Below, in pieces: positions 11,459 to 24,060 of a stretch of DNA of 64,000 nt. The position numbers and the translations under genes were made by a program. This DNA comes from Paraspadella gotoi (lineage: Eukaryota; Chaetognatha): NCBI GenBank assembly GCA_051294375.1, contig JBJCIZ010000239.1, positions 801,721-865,720 of the forward strand. Direction: 5' to 3'. Positions within the stretch are counted from its first letter, which is position 1. Each line of letters starts with the position of its first letter. The notes under the pieces are model-generated. The model saw only the letters and a program-made list of their open reading frames with translations. It did no database searches and had not been told where the DNA came from.

Positions 11459-13935
11459 TCTCTCCCTCTCTCTCTCTCTCTTCTCTCTCTCGTCAAGTTG
11501 ACAAGCGACGAACGGGCAACAACATCAGCTGCGAAAATTTCCGCTTTCAAGGAATTTTTCTTTGTCCGGATCGATCTTTTCCTTTGTTCCCGTATCCTTG
11601 TCTGTTACTGCATCCAGATTTACCCATTATATATAAAAAAAAAAAAATAATCTTCTTTAAAACTTTTCTTTTATTGCTTTTTTACATCTTTATATCTTTA
11701 TTCAGATATTCTTATTCGCCTACTGCCGAGTTAAAGCTTAAAAAATAACCCAAACTACTTTCTTTAAAATTTTATAAACAGCAATTAATTTCGTTTTTTT
11801 TTTTTAATTTTTCTTCCACTCAACTATTCTTCAAACTGGTTTATTCCGGCCGCCGTCTTTACTGTTATTTTCGTCGTCTTCTTCGTCATCTGCTCTTCTT
11901 GTCGTCGTCATCGTCTCGTCGTCATCATCGTCATCATCTCAGCCAACGATTCGTTCCCGTCTCGCGTTTTCTTTTTTCTTTTTTATCCTAACCAGAAATT
12001 GATTTACATAACGATAATTTGGTTTTTTGGGGGTGGCTACTATTCGCCAAACACTGTAAACGGTTAGCTTTTAGTCACCTATTTTAGGTTTTATTAATTT
12101 TGAAACACGTGGAGCGACAAAAATATATTGCGCAATTTTCTTGTACTGTTACACTGTCATGCCAATATATTCATCTTTATTCGGCTATCTAAAACCTGTT
12201 TAAAAGAGAATTCAGAAAAAATATATTTTAAAAACTTGACACTTTGATTTTAAACGCTCGAATTAAGCGGCAAAAAACTTTACCTTTTTTTATTCATATT
12301 TCCATAATAATATTTACGTTTTTGTATCAAACTACGTTTTGTTGTTACGAAATTGGCACAACCATATAGAAAAATTATTCATCAATTTGAATAAATAAGC
12401 CATCTTGATCCTGACTTTTGACAGACTTTTGGTGGTTTAGGACCTCATCGCTCTTCCAAGATAATAACATAGCAGGTTCCCTGCAAGCTTTGCGATTCTC
12501 ACAGTATTATTTTTCGATCTTTCGGCTTGACTTTTGTTTTATAAAAAAACCCAAGACCATTTCTCGAATCGAGTGACTCGAATCTAATCAATTAAATGAT
12601 TCGTCGGATGTGAAAAAATATAACCACAGGAGACAACGACTAACTTAACTGACAACATTTAACGAACGGTGCGTAAGATAGGCTGAGTCTCGTTTAATCA
12701 TTGACGAGAACTCACGAAAGACTTTTTTCACAATCCGAATTGGTTTCACGGAGAAATATTCCACGTCCGTCACATTTATATTCAGAGTTCTAGTGGTGAG
12801 AGAGATGCGAACTGAATGTATCCTATATAAATATAAAGTATAAAATTTGACATTTTTGGGAAATAAAAGCAAATCCTCTGGAAAACAATAAAATTGGCAA
12901 CTTTTCATTCATATTCGCCCCCAAAAAAAGGATCATCATTTGTTACCATATAAGGTTTTGCTTTTTTAGTACTACTAAAAAAAATGTTAAAATAACCAAA
13001 AACTCCGGCAGAATTTGGATAAAATCTGGGGCATAAAAGGTAAAAAAGTTGGAAACACAACAATAGAAATCGAAAAAGTGATTTTCCTCGGAAGATAGAA
13101 GATTTAGCCGCTCAGAATACCCGCCCAGTAGAGAAACAATACGCCCCGCCATCTAATCAAAGGGTCAGCCTTATACGTGGTGGTAAGTCCGCCTTGTCAT
13201 ATGAACTAGATTATAGACTGTCTGTATTTCCGGTGACGGTCTTTATGGATAATGCTCAAAAAGCGTTCTGTCCGCTTTTTTCAAAAAAAATATATTAATA
13301 TGGTTAAAAAACCTTAGATTAATTTCTAAGATATTATGACTGCCATCATTCTGTACTCGTCTTCATGGCTCATCCTATTACGTTATTTTTTTGGCCTATT
13401 TAATCTACTGAGATGAATTGTTTGATCTTTTTGCACCGAGAATTATATTCATTCTTTATTCTGACGACCGCACAAGTTGAATCTTGACGACAACTTGACG
13501 CCCACTGGCGTAACACCGACACGAGACATCGGGGATATATAATAAGGAGGATGGCAACAAAGTTGTAGAATATGTTCGTCCACAGATCACGGTGACGTTT
13601 TTTGATTGTGAAGAGCCTGAATTGCTCAGTGAATCATCGTACAATCAGTTCAATATAAACTCATTTTTTACCGGTGCTCGCAAGACACAGCTACCTAAAA
13701 AGAAATAGGTGGAAACAGTGTGCACCGTGGCCTCTGCATACATCTCATGTATGATTCACCGAAGAATAAATAAATAGTCCTATTAAATTACTTTATAAGG
13801 CCTTAATTTTAATATAAAAGTCCATATTAAGTACTTTTTTAAAGGCCTTAATTAAATATAAAGTCCAATTAAGTACTTTATAAAGCCTTAAATAATATAA
13901 AGTCCCTATTAAATACTTTATAAAGGCCTTAATTA
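9257..13935. repeat. Palindrome P2, left arm
   Basis: Outer part 9257-12000 is the reverse complement of about 28160-25000; for example, the CGTGCACACTCTTTGTTTAC region near 10182 pairs with about 27263. Inner part 12000-13935 is the reverse complement of about 17460-15400 and partly of 25100-24130. It contains (CT)n at 10361-10440, (GA)n at 11226-11340, (CT)n at 11414-11490, a GTTGCGCCGC-type element near 10750-10990 and a GGTACAACC-type element near 12349. No exon was recognised. Confidence 0.85.
13786..13935 (+). repeat. About 40-bp minisatellite, AAGGCC/TTTATAAAGTATTTAATAGGAC family
   Basis: Several tandem units built on TATAAAGTCCTATTAAATAC and TTTATAAAGGCCTTAATTAA. The same family recurs at 14325-14480, 15405-15592 (opposite sense), 17511-17600 and 19456-19590, often next to the 320-bp GGTACAACC element. 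Confidence 0.85.
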
Positions 13936-14320
13936 ATGGATTAATGGATAATTTTTATAATTGGTTGTACCAAGTTCATAAAATTCAGCTCTTGTATTTG
14001 GAATGCTAGTGCGGAGTACAATAAGTATTCCCCGATCTAACATCTTAAGGAGTGGTCTTTTATACAATTGAACACATTCTTTGAAATATTTTCCACTTCA
14101 TTTAAGGGAAGGCACAGGTAACTCTGGAGATAAATAACGGAGCGTGTGAGAGAGTCTTGATTGAAAGCTTGCATGACCTGCTATGTAATCTATCTTTGTA
14201 AGTAGTGATGGGAAGGCCTATAACACCACCAAAGACCCTGTCCAAAGTCCGGGCAAAGATAGCTTAATTTTATTAAAAATGAAATGGATATAATTTTATA
14301 TTGGTTGACCAGAATTTCAT
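13936..14320 (-). repeat. 320-bp GGTACAACC repeat element, minus orientation
   Basis: Starts with ATTGGTTGTACCAAGTTCAT and ends with TATTGGTTGACCAGAATTTCAT, with the core GAAAGCTTGCATGACCTGC. It matches the plus-orientation unit at 31554-31873 and is flanked on both sides by the 40-bp minisatellite. Confidence 0.75.
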
Positions 14321-14324
14321 AAAA

Positions 14325-14480
14325 GGTCCTATTAAATACTTTATAAAGGCCTTAATTAATATAAAGTCCTATTAAATACTTTATAAAGGCCTTAATTAAT
14401 ATAAGTCCTATTTAAATACTTATTAAAGGCCTTAATTAATATAAGTCCTATTAAAATACTTTTATAAAGGCCTTAATTAA
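14325..14480 (+). repeat. About 40-bp AAGGCC minisatellite, second block
   Basis: Four units of TATAAAGTCCTATTAAATACTTTATAAAGGCC type on the inner side of the 320-bp element. 14481-15386 is the unique AT-rich centre of P2; nothing coding was seen there. Confidence 0.85.
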
Positions 14481-15404
14481 CTGCCGAGTATATTACGTCA
14501 ATTAGTTTGACAGGTGCGAGATTCTCAAAGAACGATTTTTAACCTTTTTCATAATTCGTACTCAAGGACCTTTTTTTTTGGGATGTTTAATTGTTTTGAG
14601 TTGAGCCGCTAGGAGGAATTTTTTCAAATCAATTTTTTTGTCGGTCTGTCTATTTTTTCCGTAAATTTAAATTACTAATAAAACATTATTGCAGTTAATA
14701 TCAGTAAGTAATTACTAAAAAGATTATTGTGCTTATGATTTGCATAAGTTTGACTCCGGTATATAAAAAATGAGTCTTACTATCACCAAAATAAAAACGA
14801 TTTTTTTAACTTCTTCCTTCAAATAAAAAAATGATCATGGAAAAATGTTTAAAACGAGGTTAATAAAAAAAAAAAAAAAAAAAAAACAAAGGATTTATTC
14901 GTCTATGCGGCGCGACACCCTCGGAATCATCGGTCCCTTATTCTTCCAAGCGGATCCTGAGGCCGTCACCTGACCCTCACTAACGTGTTCTACTTACACG
15001 AGCGGAGAAACATTTTCCATATAACGACCTCGGTCTATACAGAATTTTAATTAAAAGGAAGCGAAGGTTCAAATAAAGCGAAACGCGTCGCCGGATCTTA
15101 ATCTTTTCTCAAATAATCTCCGAGGTTTTATTTTTTTTTTTAAACTAAAAGGAAACAAGAAGAAAAAAAAAGAAATAAAAACATACCTTTCCGTGGCTAA
15201 AGTAACAAAGGTTGTGAAAACCCTGTGATAACTTTAAATCTCCGCGGAATTAATTCCTCCTCACGAAATGTAATCTTACCTTTGCGCGACGAGGTGAAAC
15301 GCCTCTCAGTATCATCGTGCATTCGCACCTCAACCGCGTGGGAACAGCACGTGATATCTCATTCAAATCATAATCAGTTTGATTTTATGAACTTGGTACA
15401 ACCA

Positions 15405-17500
15405 ATATAAAAATTATCCATTAATCCATTAATTAAGGCCTTTATAAAGTATTTAATAGGACTTTATATTATTTAAGGCCTTTATAAAGTACTTAATTGG
15501 ACTTTATATTAATTAAGGCCTTTAAAAAGTACTTAATAGGACTTTATATTAATTAAGGCCTTTATAAAGTATTTAATAGGACTTTATTTTCTTCGTGAAT
15601 CATAATGAGATGTATGCAGAGCACGGTGCACACTGCACATTTCTTTTTAGGAGCTGTGTCTTGCGAGCACTCGGTAAAAATGGTTTATATTGAACTGTGA
15701 ATGATTCACTGAGCAATCAGCTCTTCACAATCAAAACGTCACGTGATCTGTGGACGAACATTTCTACAACTTTGCCCATTTATATATATCCCCGATGTCT
15801 CGTGGCGTGACGCCAAGTGGGCGTCAAGTTGCGTCAAGATTCAACTTGTGCGGCGCAGAAAAGAATGATATAAATTTCGGTGCAAAAGTCAAACAATTCA
15901 TCTCAGTAGATTAAATATGGCAAAAAATTAACGTAATAATGGCATCATTAAACGAGTACAGAATGATATCATAATATCTAGAATAATCTGAATTGTTTAA
16001 CATATTAAATATATTTTTTTTTAAAAAAGCGGACAGACGCTTTAGAGCATTATCCATAAGACGTAGGAAATACAGCAGTCTATAATCTATTCATATGACA
16101 AGGGGATTACCCACCGATAAGGCTGACCCTTTGATTGATGGGCGGGGCCGTTGTTTCCTCGTTACTGGGACGGTAAATTCTGTGCGGTGAATCCTCTGCG
16201 GAAAAAACGACTTTATTTTCGGTCTACGTGTCAACTTTTACCTTTTAGCCCAGATTTTTATCCAAATCTGCCGGAGTTTTTGTTATTTTAACATTTTTTT
16301 TAGTAGTACTAAAAAAGAAACTATATGGTAACAAATGATGATCCTTTTTTGGGGGGCGAAATGAATGAAAAGTTGCAATTTTAATGTTTTCCAGAGGGAT
16401 TTCTTTATTTCCCAAAAATGTCAAATTTATACTTATATATATGTACATTCAGTTCGCACTCAGAACCTGAATATAAATGTGACGGACGTGAATATTTTCT
16501 CCGTGAAACCAACGTCGATTGTGAAAAAGTCTTTCGTGAGTCTCGTTCAATGATTGAACGAGACTCCGCCTCTTCGCCCGTCGTTAAATGTTGTCGTTGT
16601 TGTCGTTGTTGTGGTTTTTTTTCACATCCGACGAATCATTTAATTGATTAGATTCGAGTCACTCGATTCGGAAATGGTCTTGGGTTTTGTTTATAAAACA
16701 AAAGTCAAGCCGAAAGATCGAAAAATAATACTGTGAGAATCGAAAGCTTGCAGGGAACCTGCTATGTTATTATCTTGGAAGAGCGATGGAGTTCCTCAAC
16801 CACCCAAGTCTGTCCAAAGTCAGGGACGAGATGGCTTATTTATCAAATTGATGGATAATTTTTATATTGGTTGTGCCAATTTAGTAAACAAAAAAGTGAT
16901 AGAAAACGTAAATATTATTATGAAATATGAATAAAAAAAAAATTTGTCCGCTAATTCGAGGTTAAAATCAAAGTGTCAAGTTTTTAAATATATTTTTTTC
17001 TGAAATCTCTTTTAAACAGGTTTTAAGATAGCCGAATAAAGATGAATATATTGGATGGACAGTGTAACAGTACAAAATTGCGCATATATTTTTGTCGCTC
17101 ACGTGTTTCAAAATTAATAAAACCTAAAAATAGACTAAAAGTCAACCCGGGTGGCGAATAGAGCACCCCCCAAAAAAATTATCGATGTAAAATCAATTTC
17201 TGGTTAGGAATTAAAAAAAGAAAAAAGAAAACGCGAGACGGGAACGAATCGTTGGCTGAGATGATGACGATGATGACGACGAAGACGATGACGACGACGA
17301 AGACGATGACGAAGAAGACGACGAAAATAACAGTAAAGACGGCGGCCGGAATAAACCAGTTTGAAGGAATAGTTGAGTGGAAGAAGAAATTTAAAAAAAA
17401 AAAAAAAACGAATTAATTGCTGTTTATAAAATTTTAAAGAAAGTAGTTGTGGGTTATTTTTAAACTTTAACTCGGCAGTAGGCGAATAAGAATATCTGAA
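15405..17500. repeat. Palindrome P2, inner right arm (copy 1)
   Basis: Reverse complement of 12000-13935; for example, GCTGTGTCTTGCGAGCACTC near 15653 pairs with about 13690. It ends at the 10-N gap 17501-17510. Short ORFs here (15225, 16245, 16365, 16418) have no recognisable features. Confidence 0.85.
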
Positions 17501-17510
17501 NNNNNNNNNN
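17501..17510. other. Assembly gap (10 N)
   Basis: Joins the end of arm copy 1 to a second copy of the same arm. Confidence 1.
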
Positions 17511-18432
17511 ATTTAATTGGACTTTATATTAATTAAGGCCTTTAAAAAGTATTTAATAGGACTTTATATTAATTAAGACCTTTAAAAAGTATTTAATGGG
17601 ACTCTATGTTCGTCGTGAATCATAATGAGATGTATGCAGAGCACGGTGCACACTGCACATTTCTTTTTCGGAGCTGTGTCTTGCGAGCACTCGCTAAAAA
17701 TTGTTTATATTGAACTGTGAATGATTCACTGAGCAATCTGTTCTTCACAATCAAAACGTCACGTGATCTGTGGACGAACATTTCTACAACTTTGCCCATT
17801 TATATATATCCCCGATGTCTCGTGGCGTGACGCCAACTGGGCGTCAAGTTGCGTCAAGATTCAACTTGTGCGGCGCAGAAAAGAATGATATAAATTTCGG
17901 TGCAAAAGTCAAACAATTAATCTCAGTAGATTAAATATGGTAAACAATTAACGTAATAATGGCATCATTAAACAAGTACAGAATGATATCATAATATCTA
18001 GAAGAATCAGAATTGTTTAACATGTTAAATATATTTTTTTAAAAAGTGGACAGACGCTTTAGAGCATTATCCATAAGATGTAGGAAATACAGCGGTCTGT
18101 AATCTTTTCATATGTCAAGGGGATTACCAACCGATAAGGCTGACCCTTTGATTGATGGGCGGGGCGTTGNNNNNNNNNNNNNNNNNNNNNNNNNNNNNNN
18201 NNNNNNNNNNNNNNNNNNNNNNNNNNNNNNNNNNNNNNNNNNNNNNNNNNNNNNNNNNNNNNNNNNNNNNNNNNNNNNNNNNNNNNNNNNNNNNNNNNNN
18301 NNNNNNNNNNNNNNNNNNNNNNNNNNNNNNNNNNNNNNTCAACTTTTACCTTTTAGCCCAGATTTTTATCCAAATCTGACGGAGTTTTTGTTATTTTAAC
18401 ATTTTTTTAGTAGTACTAAAAAGAAACTATAT
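17511..18432 (+). repeat. Second copy of P2 inner arm, first half
   Basis: Direct repeat of about 15500-16330, with few differences from copy 1 apart from gap 18170-18338. Similarity stops just after AACTATATGG, where unique sequence begins; the second half of the arm resumes near 24060-24130. Confidence 0.85.
18170..18338. other. Assembly gap (169 N)
   Basis: Inside the second arm copy; copy 1 supplies the equivalent sequence at about 16150-16230. Confidence 1.
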
Positions 18433-18468
18433 GGAAACAAAACATGAAACCTGTAGATGATCGGTCAG

Positions 18469-19356
18469 AGAAACACCTGCTTGACCTCAACCGAGATATT
18501 ATACATATTGGTAGCCGTAATTGTTTTCGTGCTTTTGACATTTGTTATTGCCATTGCATTGTGTTGGTACATCAAATGTATAAAACCATTGCGTGTGAGA
18601 GCTGGAAGCTGTACTCCCGGAGGCTTAGAGCGTTGCGTCCAGGGGGCCATATAGTTTGAAGTGACATTTGTTTAGACTTACCTTTGGGAGCCCCCGTAGT
18701 CCGTGATAGTGCCCTCTGTGGGTAGTGGGCAAGAACTTACCCATGTGGTAAGTTAAGAAGCCAGATTTTGGACGCCACGCTATGAAGCCCTCCTCCCTTT
18801 GTTCTCTCTGCTTCCTCTCACTCGTGCTCCTCTCCCTATCCCTCACTCTCTCCGTACTCTTTCTACCTCCGATCTGCATCTCTCCTCGCTCTCTTCTCAC
18901 GCGTAATAGAATTTTAACTCGCCTGCTTCCGCCCATTTTTAACATCATCTAGAGATAATTAATACAGGTATAACACCACGCGATAACTCGGTCATGTATT
19001 TTTAATTAATTATATTTAGTTATAACAAATAACACATTAAACAATTCGCCTACTCCTCTCGGCACAATAATTCTTCCTCCCTCTCCCTGCCCACGCCCCA
19101 CATCTCCAACTACGCGCCCATGAATACAGAAGATCAATAAGGCTTGCCGTCTCTTGATACAGCGACAGAGAACCGGCACATACCTAACATGAATGGAGAA
19201 AGACTGAAGCCTGTTTTTACGGACATGGCGACTACCACGCCAGTCTTATCAAAGATTCCTTGCGTCATGTGTATGCTCGAACATTGCTCAAGTACTTGTT
19301 GCGCAGACGGAGATCAGGCTGTTTCAGCACTGGAAGGGATTGAGCTTATTCCTTGA
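18469..19356 (+). CDS. Candidate small single-pass membrane protein, last two exons
   Basis: Not recognised. Proposed exon 18469-18592 (acceptor GGTCAG) encodes RNTCLTSTE, then about 25 hydrophobic residues (ILYILVAVIVFVLLTFVIAI), then a basic WYIKCIKPL stop-transfer, and ends in phase 1 at GTGTGAG. Proposed terminal exon 19163-19356 (acceptor TTGATACAG) joins in frame and encodes TENRHIPNMNGERLKPVF and a Cys-containing tail (IPCVMCMLEHCSSTCC) to a TGA at 19354. AATAAA follows at 19371. TM polarity and the matching phases suggest an extracellular N-side and a cytosolic C-tail of about 67 residues. Upstream exons were not found and would have to lie in the duplicated arm or its gap. The splice joins are inferred. 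Confidence 0.42.
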
Positions 19357-19370
19357 CACGAAAATGTCAT

Positions 19371-19376
19371 AATAAA
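19371..19376 (+). terminator. AATAAA poly(A) signal after candidate membrane-protein exon
   Basis: AATAAA 15 bases after the stop codon at 19354-19356. Confidence 0.4.
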
Positions 19377-21149
19377 ATAACTGCTGTCCAGCTTAATTAC
19401 AAAACTCGCAGGTTGTATATTTTTTTTAAGACGGTAGTATAGCTTTATTATTATTAAGGCCTTTATAAAGTATTTAATATAGGACTTTATATTTATTAAG
19501 GCTTTTATAAAGTATTATTGGATCTTATATAATTAATTAACTTTAAAAAGGTATTTATAGGACTATATTAAAGACCTAAAAAAGAGTATTTATTGATGTC
19601 ATGTCGTCGTGAATCATTATGAGAGTTATGCGAGCACGTGCAGCAACATATGCGGCATGGCGAGAAATGTAATCACAAATTACAACGTAATGAAAGAATA
19701 TATATGAATAGTTATAATATAAATATAGGATCCTTTCTTTCGTTGCGTTTTTGTTTTGTATTTCATTCAAGGCGACGAGATTTTTATATTTGCAAGGAAA
19801 GACGTGTATTGTTCGACTTTTAATTTCTAGGTCTTCATCAAATGCGCGCGACACTACAATTGATTATCCTCTTTGTCTTTGGCTTTTACAGATGAAGACC
19901 GCAAGTCTTGCAATGTTAATAGGGACGCAGGCAAGAGGACCAAGGACGAGATAGTTTAGGGGTCTCGGAAGTGTAAACTTTTTTTGACCGATTTGGTATA
20001 TGAGAGAATGATTTTTAATAAATTGTATGCCATTTGTATATTCTGCAATGGGGGGATTTGTTGGCAATGTTAAATGTTACGTGTGCACGAAAATAAATGA
20101 TGGTGTACCTTAAAATAGTTAGATTTCAAAGATTTATAAAAACAAGCTAAATTATCACAATGATATTGGTGTTCTAAAGCTACATTTCCACGCATATTAG
20201 AAAATCTTAGGTTTTATTTCCTTTCCTTTCTTTTTGCAGGATGCTAGGCGCACCCGTACTACCTTAGCTTCATAGCACTATGGACTACGTCAGTTCTAAG
20301 CGGAGACTGGGCGCAACTTCGTTCGCGAGATACCGTCTTCGAACCCCCACAAGTTGGTACCCACCCTGGCTAATCCGATGTACATCCGAAGGAGTGCTAC
20401 ATGGCCGGCCTTTCATCTCGATCAAAACGCTGCGTGTATTGTCAGGTCTATCGTGTCCGTTCAATCATAGTCATATTGCAAAGAAATTCGATAATAAATA
20501 TATATGGCTATAAGTTCTGTACACTTTTTAGTTTACGCTCGTTTTCTTCATTATATATTATTTTTTTAGCTATTTATTGTAATATAAAATTTTAATGTTC
20601 TAATCAGGGCGGCGGAGAGGGAGTTATTTTCGTTCACCCTGCGAACTCAGGTGAGGGGCTCGGAAGTTCCCCCTGAGAAGAGAGGCGTAAAAGAAGATAA
20701 AAAAGAAGAAATGATCAGAAAGAAAAGGAGACCAGAAAAAAAAACAAATGGGAAGGAGAATCGTAAGGGAAGCCTATAGGTGAGTACTGGTGGGAGAACC
20801 GATTTTTGCAAGAGCAATGATCAAAGTCCCTTGGTGGATAGGCCATGCGAAACGGGTAAAACTAAAAATTCGGGTGAGAGTGAGGGGGGGAGGCGGCCAG
20901 GGTGACAGATAGGTATGAGTACAGCGGTCAATTATCTACTCTGCCGCCCCTGATTCTATAGGAATAATACGAAATGATAGGCACAAAGTCAATCACAATT
21001 AATGACAAATCCACATCAAGTGAATAAAGAATTAATGACCGATTTCAGGTATGTATTTGTTTAGTAACAATTTTAAATATGATAAGATAAAAGCCATAAA
21101 ATTTGTGTTCTTCTCATTTAGTATGTACAAAGGCTGTATAATCAAATCA

Positions 21150-21400
21150 TTACTGACAAATGACGGCAATTGACGGCAGTCGGCCATCGATTACTTCACT
21201 TTTCACATTCCTTGAGCTCTTGTGATTCACGTTGGACCCACCAGTCGTCACGGACAACGGGCGCAAATATAATTTTATCGGTAGGTGAACACTTAGCCTC
21301 AGCTTTAATTCGGGAGGATGTCGGTCCGGTGTGCTCGATTCAAAGAGCGACAAACGGTAAAGGCACTGCGAGAAGGTAATAGTTGCTTCTTTAAGCAAAC
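21150..21400 (+). pseudogene. Possible decayed LTR-retroelement integrase fragment
   Basis: One frame reads DPPVVTDNGRKYNFIG, with the TDNG-x-x-x-x-F arrangement seen around the second catalytic Asp of retroelement integrases. After a stop, another stretch contains ATNGKG, loosely like the NGxxER region. Stops and shifts separate the pieces, so it cannot encode an active enzyme. The match is short and could be chance. Confidence 0.3.
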
Positions 21401-24060
21401 ATTGCGGATCTATCTAACATCCATATAGGATTCATACCGCTGTTGCCTAGTTACATTTTCCAAGCCAGACGTAGTGCGTGGAGAACCAACCGGCAAGCAT
21501 ATCACTTTCAAGGCAGCACTTCTCTTTAGTCCTGCTTCGACTATATACGCATGGATTAGCGCGCGACAAATGTTTGTAGTCAAGCTGACCCAGGATATTT
21601 CCGCCTCAAAGGTGTTAGATAGCGTCTTTATTATGAAATAAAAAATAATAATAAATAATAATTATAAATATGTTTAATGTTAAAAAACTCACTTAATTTC
21701 TCCTTAAATAAAGCCACGCCTACATCCTTGCGTTAAGATATCCAATAATCCAAAAATACCAAAGATAATTAGAACGGTATTTGCGTTAAGGTTAGTTTAA
21801 ACATGGTAGTTTGTAATTTTCTACAATAATGTATATATGGCTGCACAAGGGTGACTGCGCTTATGACGGTGTGGATTAATTTCTTGAAACCTGCAATGAC
21901 ATAACATGAAGTTACATTGACATGAATCATGAAATTACAATTACCGTTATTAACTTTTTTCGCCCTGTCTTGTAGTAATCTAAGACACATGCCACTTGTA
22001 TCAAAATTACATATTTTTATTCCTTATAGTTGTTCAGAAATGTGTATTCCTGGGTCGTGACAAATGAGCAACCAACATATAAGCAAATTTCTAATGGCAG
22101 GGATTTTTAATGTAGTGTAGGGACAGACCGTATGGGTACATTGATTCATACCCGTCAACGACTCTTCAGAAACCCGACCCGCAAAAAAGTGATCTTATAG
22201 AGTTGCTCCGCGAGTACTCCGCGCAACAACTTAAAAAGCCAGCAATTCTTTGATGTCCCCTCATTCCTCGTTTCTCATTCAGCAGCAGGGCTTCGCGCGA
22301 ACCACAAAGGGAAAAGGGCCTCTCTGCTCTCCAGCTCGGCCATCAAGTTTGCGGTTCGAAGAATGAGGGGGCGCTTCTTTTCGGCCAGGATTCAGAGTAT
22401 GATGGGCCGAGTTTACAAGAGAATCGACCCTACGGAGCCATGGCCATTTATCGGAGGTCGTATTTAATGTGCGGGTGAGGGAATTGATCGACGATTTATA
22501 TTTATATTCTTCAGATTTGATTACACCGTAATTTATTAGTGAAGGAGAGATTTAGAGACTCAAGTGTGTTTGGAAATAGTATAAAAATTTAATCTATCGC
22601 AAACAAAAAAATAGGGATAATTACGGGTGTTGTTGATATTGGAAAACAGTTCTCGTACTGATATTATCATTTTAACAATAAAAAGAATATTTTCATAAAA
22701 TATACTGTGGCGCCATAGTATATTTGTGTCAACTCATTTTTTATTTCAGCTTTGACCTTCCATCGACCATCAACCGTGCGAACATCTAACGACTTATCTT
22801 CCTGCAATCCTTACAGCCTCTTTCCAAATGTCGCTTCAACTTCGATGTCAAGATCATACTTCGACTCATTCTCTCGGCAGCATCATACGCGTGCTCTCTT
22901 CCTTCTCACTTACTGTTCTTCATCATCCGAGCTTCGCCATGCATTCGTAAGCTCTATCCGGCGGCATCCTTCTCTTCCTTAAACGCGCGATCATCGGCGG
23001 CACAGAGGCAACTGCAAGATCAAGCTGGGTTCAAAGAAGACCAGGGTAAGAGAACCTACATCAAAACTCGTCGCCCCGCTCTAGACGTCGGCCTCAAAGT
23101 CAATGCGCTTCAAGGACATGAATCAAAGGATTAGCATGGTCTTTAGCAACTCTGGTCCGTAATGCTTGTCGTCTTCTCTGACTGCTCATTCTACAATCGT
23201 CATGAGGCATGATCAACTATGGCGCATGGCTGTCATCAAGAGACATGAAAATCTGCCCAGTAAGTTTTTTTGTTATTAATTAAACGAATTTTTTTTTTAG
23301 TAAGTACTCTGCGCGCGTCATTTGGGAAGAGGAATGTGGTCAATTACATGGAACAATAGAATTGGACCACCAATTAACACACGTTGGGATCAAAAATAAG
23401 AGCTCATGAGTTTGGCCTTTGATATACTGTCATCAAAGGATTATCTCAACATCAGCCATTTAAACTAAGAGAACGCTACGAGATGTAATGCGACAAGAGT
23501 CTATGATAATTGGGATCAACATTGTGCGTTAAGATTTATACTCCCGAATAGAGCGCCGAAAATCAAGGAATTGCATAAACGAACATTACGGCTTCTCCCA
23601 TTGGGCGAGGGAGATGAGTCATTTTCATCGGGACATTGTTTTCTGAATTATTCTGTAGGACTTTGCAACATACCTATCGCAAACTGATAAACGGAAGGTC
23701 TCGGAGTGGAGGGTGAGAACTCGGATATATGAATCGCTATACAAACGATATCTGCAAGGGTTTTGTAGCGAACTGCTCACGCATCGCCGCTGCCGAAGGT
23801 AGCGACGTGACTGGCGTATTACGTACCGAACAATGGAAAGGTACTACAGCCCTCCGTAATCGTCCATCATATCCGGCATAATCTTTCGAAGACTCATCGA
23901 TGCTTATTTTGTTGACGCAAATACACTCAGAATATTCCCAGACGTATTCACGTGTACAAACGTCTGAAAGACTGAGCAATCATTTGAAAAATGCCGGGCA
24001 CCAGCGTCCATCCGCGGAACAACGTCTACGATTTCCTCAGAGGTAGTAGTAACGACGTGA

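Larger units (their letters stand above)
18433..24060. other. Unique 5.6-kb segment splitting the second P2 arm copy
   Basis: No counterpart in the other arm copies. Besides the candidate membrane-protein exons it holds a minisatellite at 19456-19590, a fragment of the GTTGCGCCGC element at 22180-22226, an integrase-like fragment near 21234, and exon-like stretches that lack a long open frame (for example 22750-23044, bordered by TTTATTTCAG and GGGTAAGA). Clear target-site duplications were not found at either end. Confidence 0.6.

Noticed and set aside
20300-20380. tRNA-like GGGTTCGAA box on the minus strand
   Set aside because: No matching A box at tRNA spacing and no foldable acceptor stem seen.
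20280-20595. KRCVYC stretch as a transposase zinc-finger end
   Set aside because: Only one short Cys pair, no neighbouring conserved residues.
22749-23044. Exon-like segment bordered by TTTATTTCAG and GGGTAAGA
   Set aside because: No frame is open across it on either strand; could be a non-coding exon, but nothing else supports it.
23992-24045. Possible first exon encoding MPGTSVHPRNNVYDFLR
   Set aside because: Short, next to an indel-rich junction, and no partner exon found downstream.
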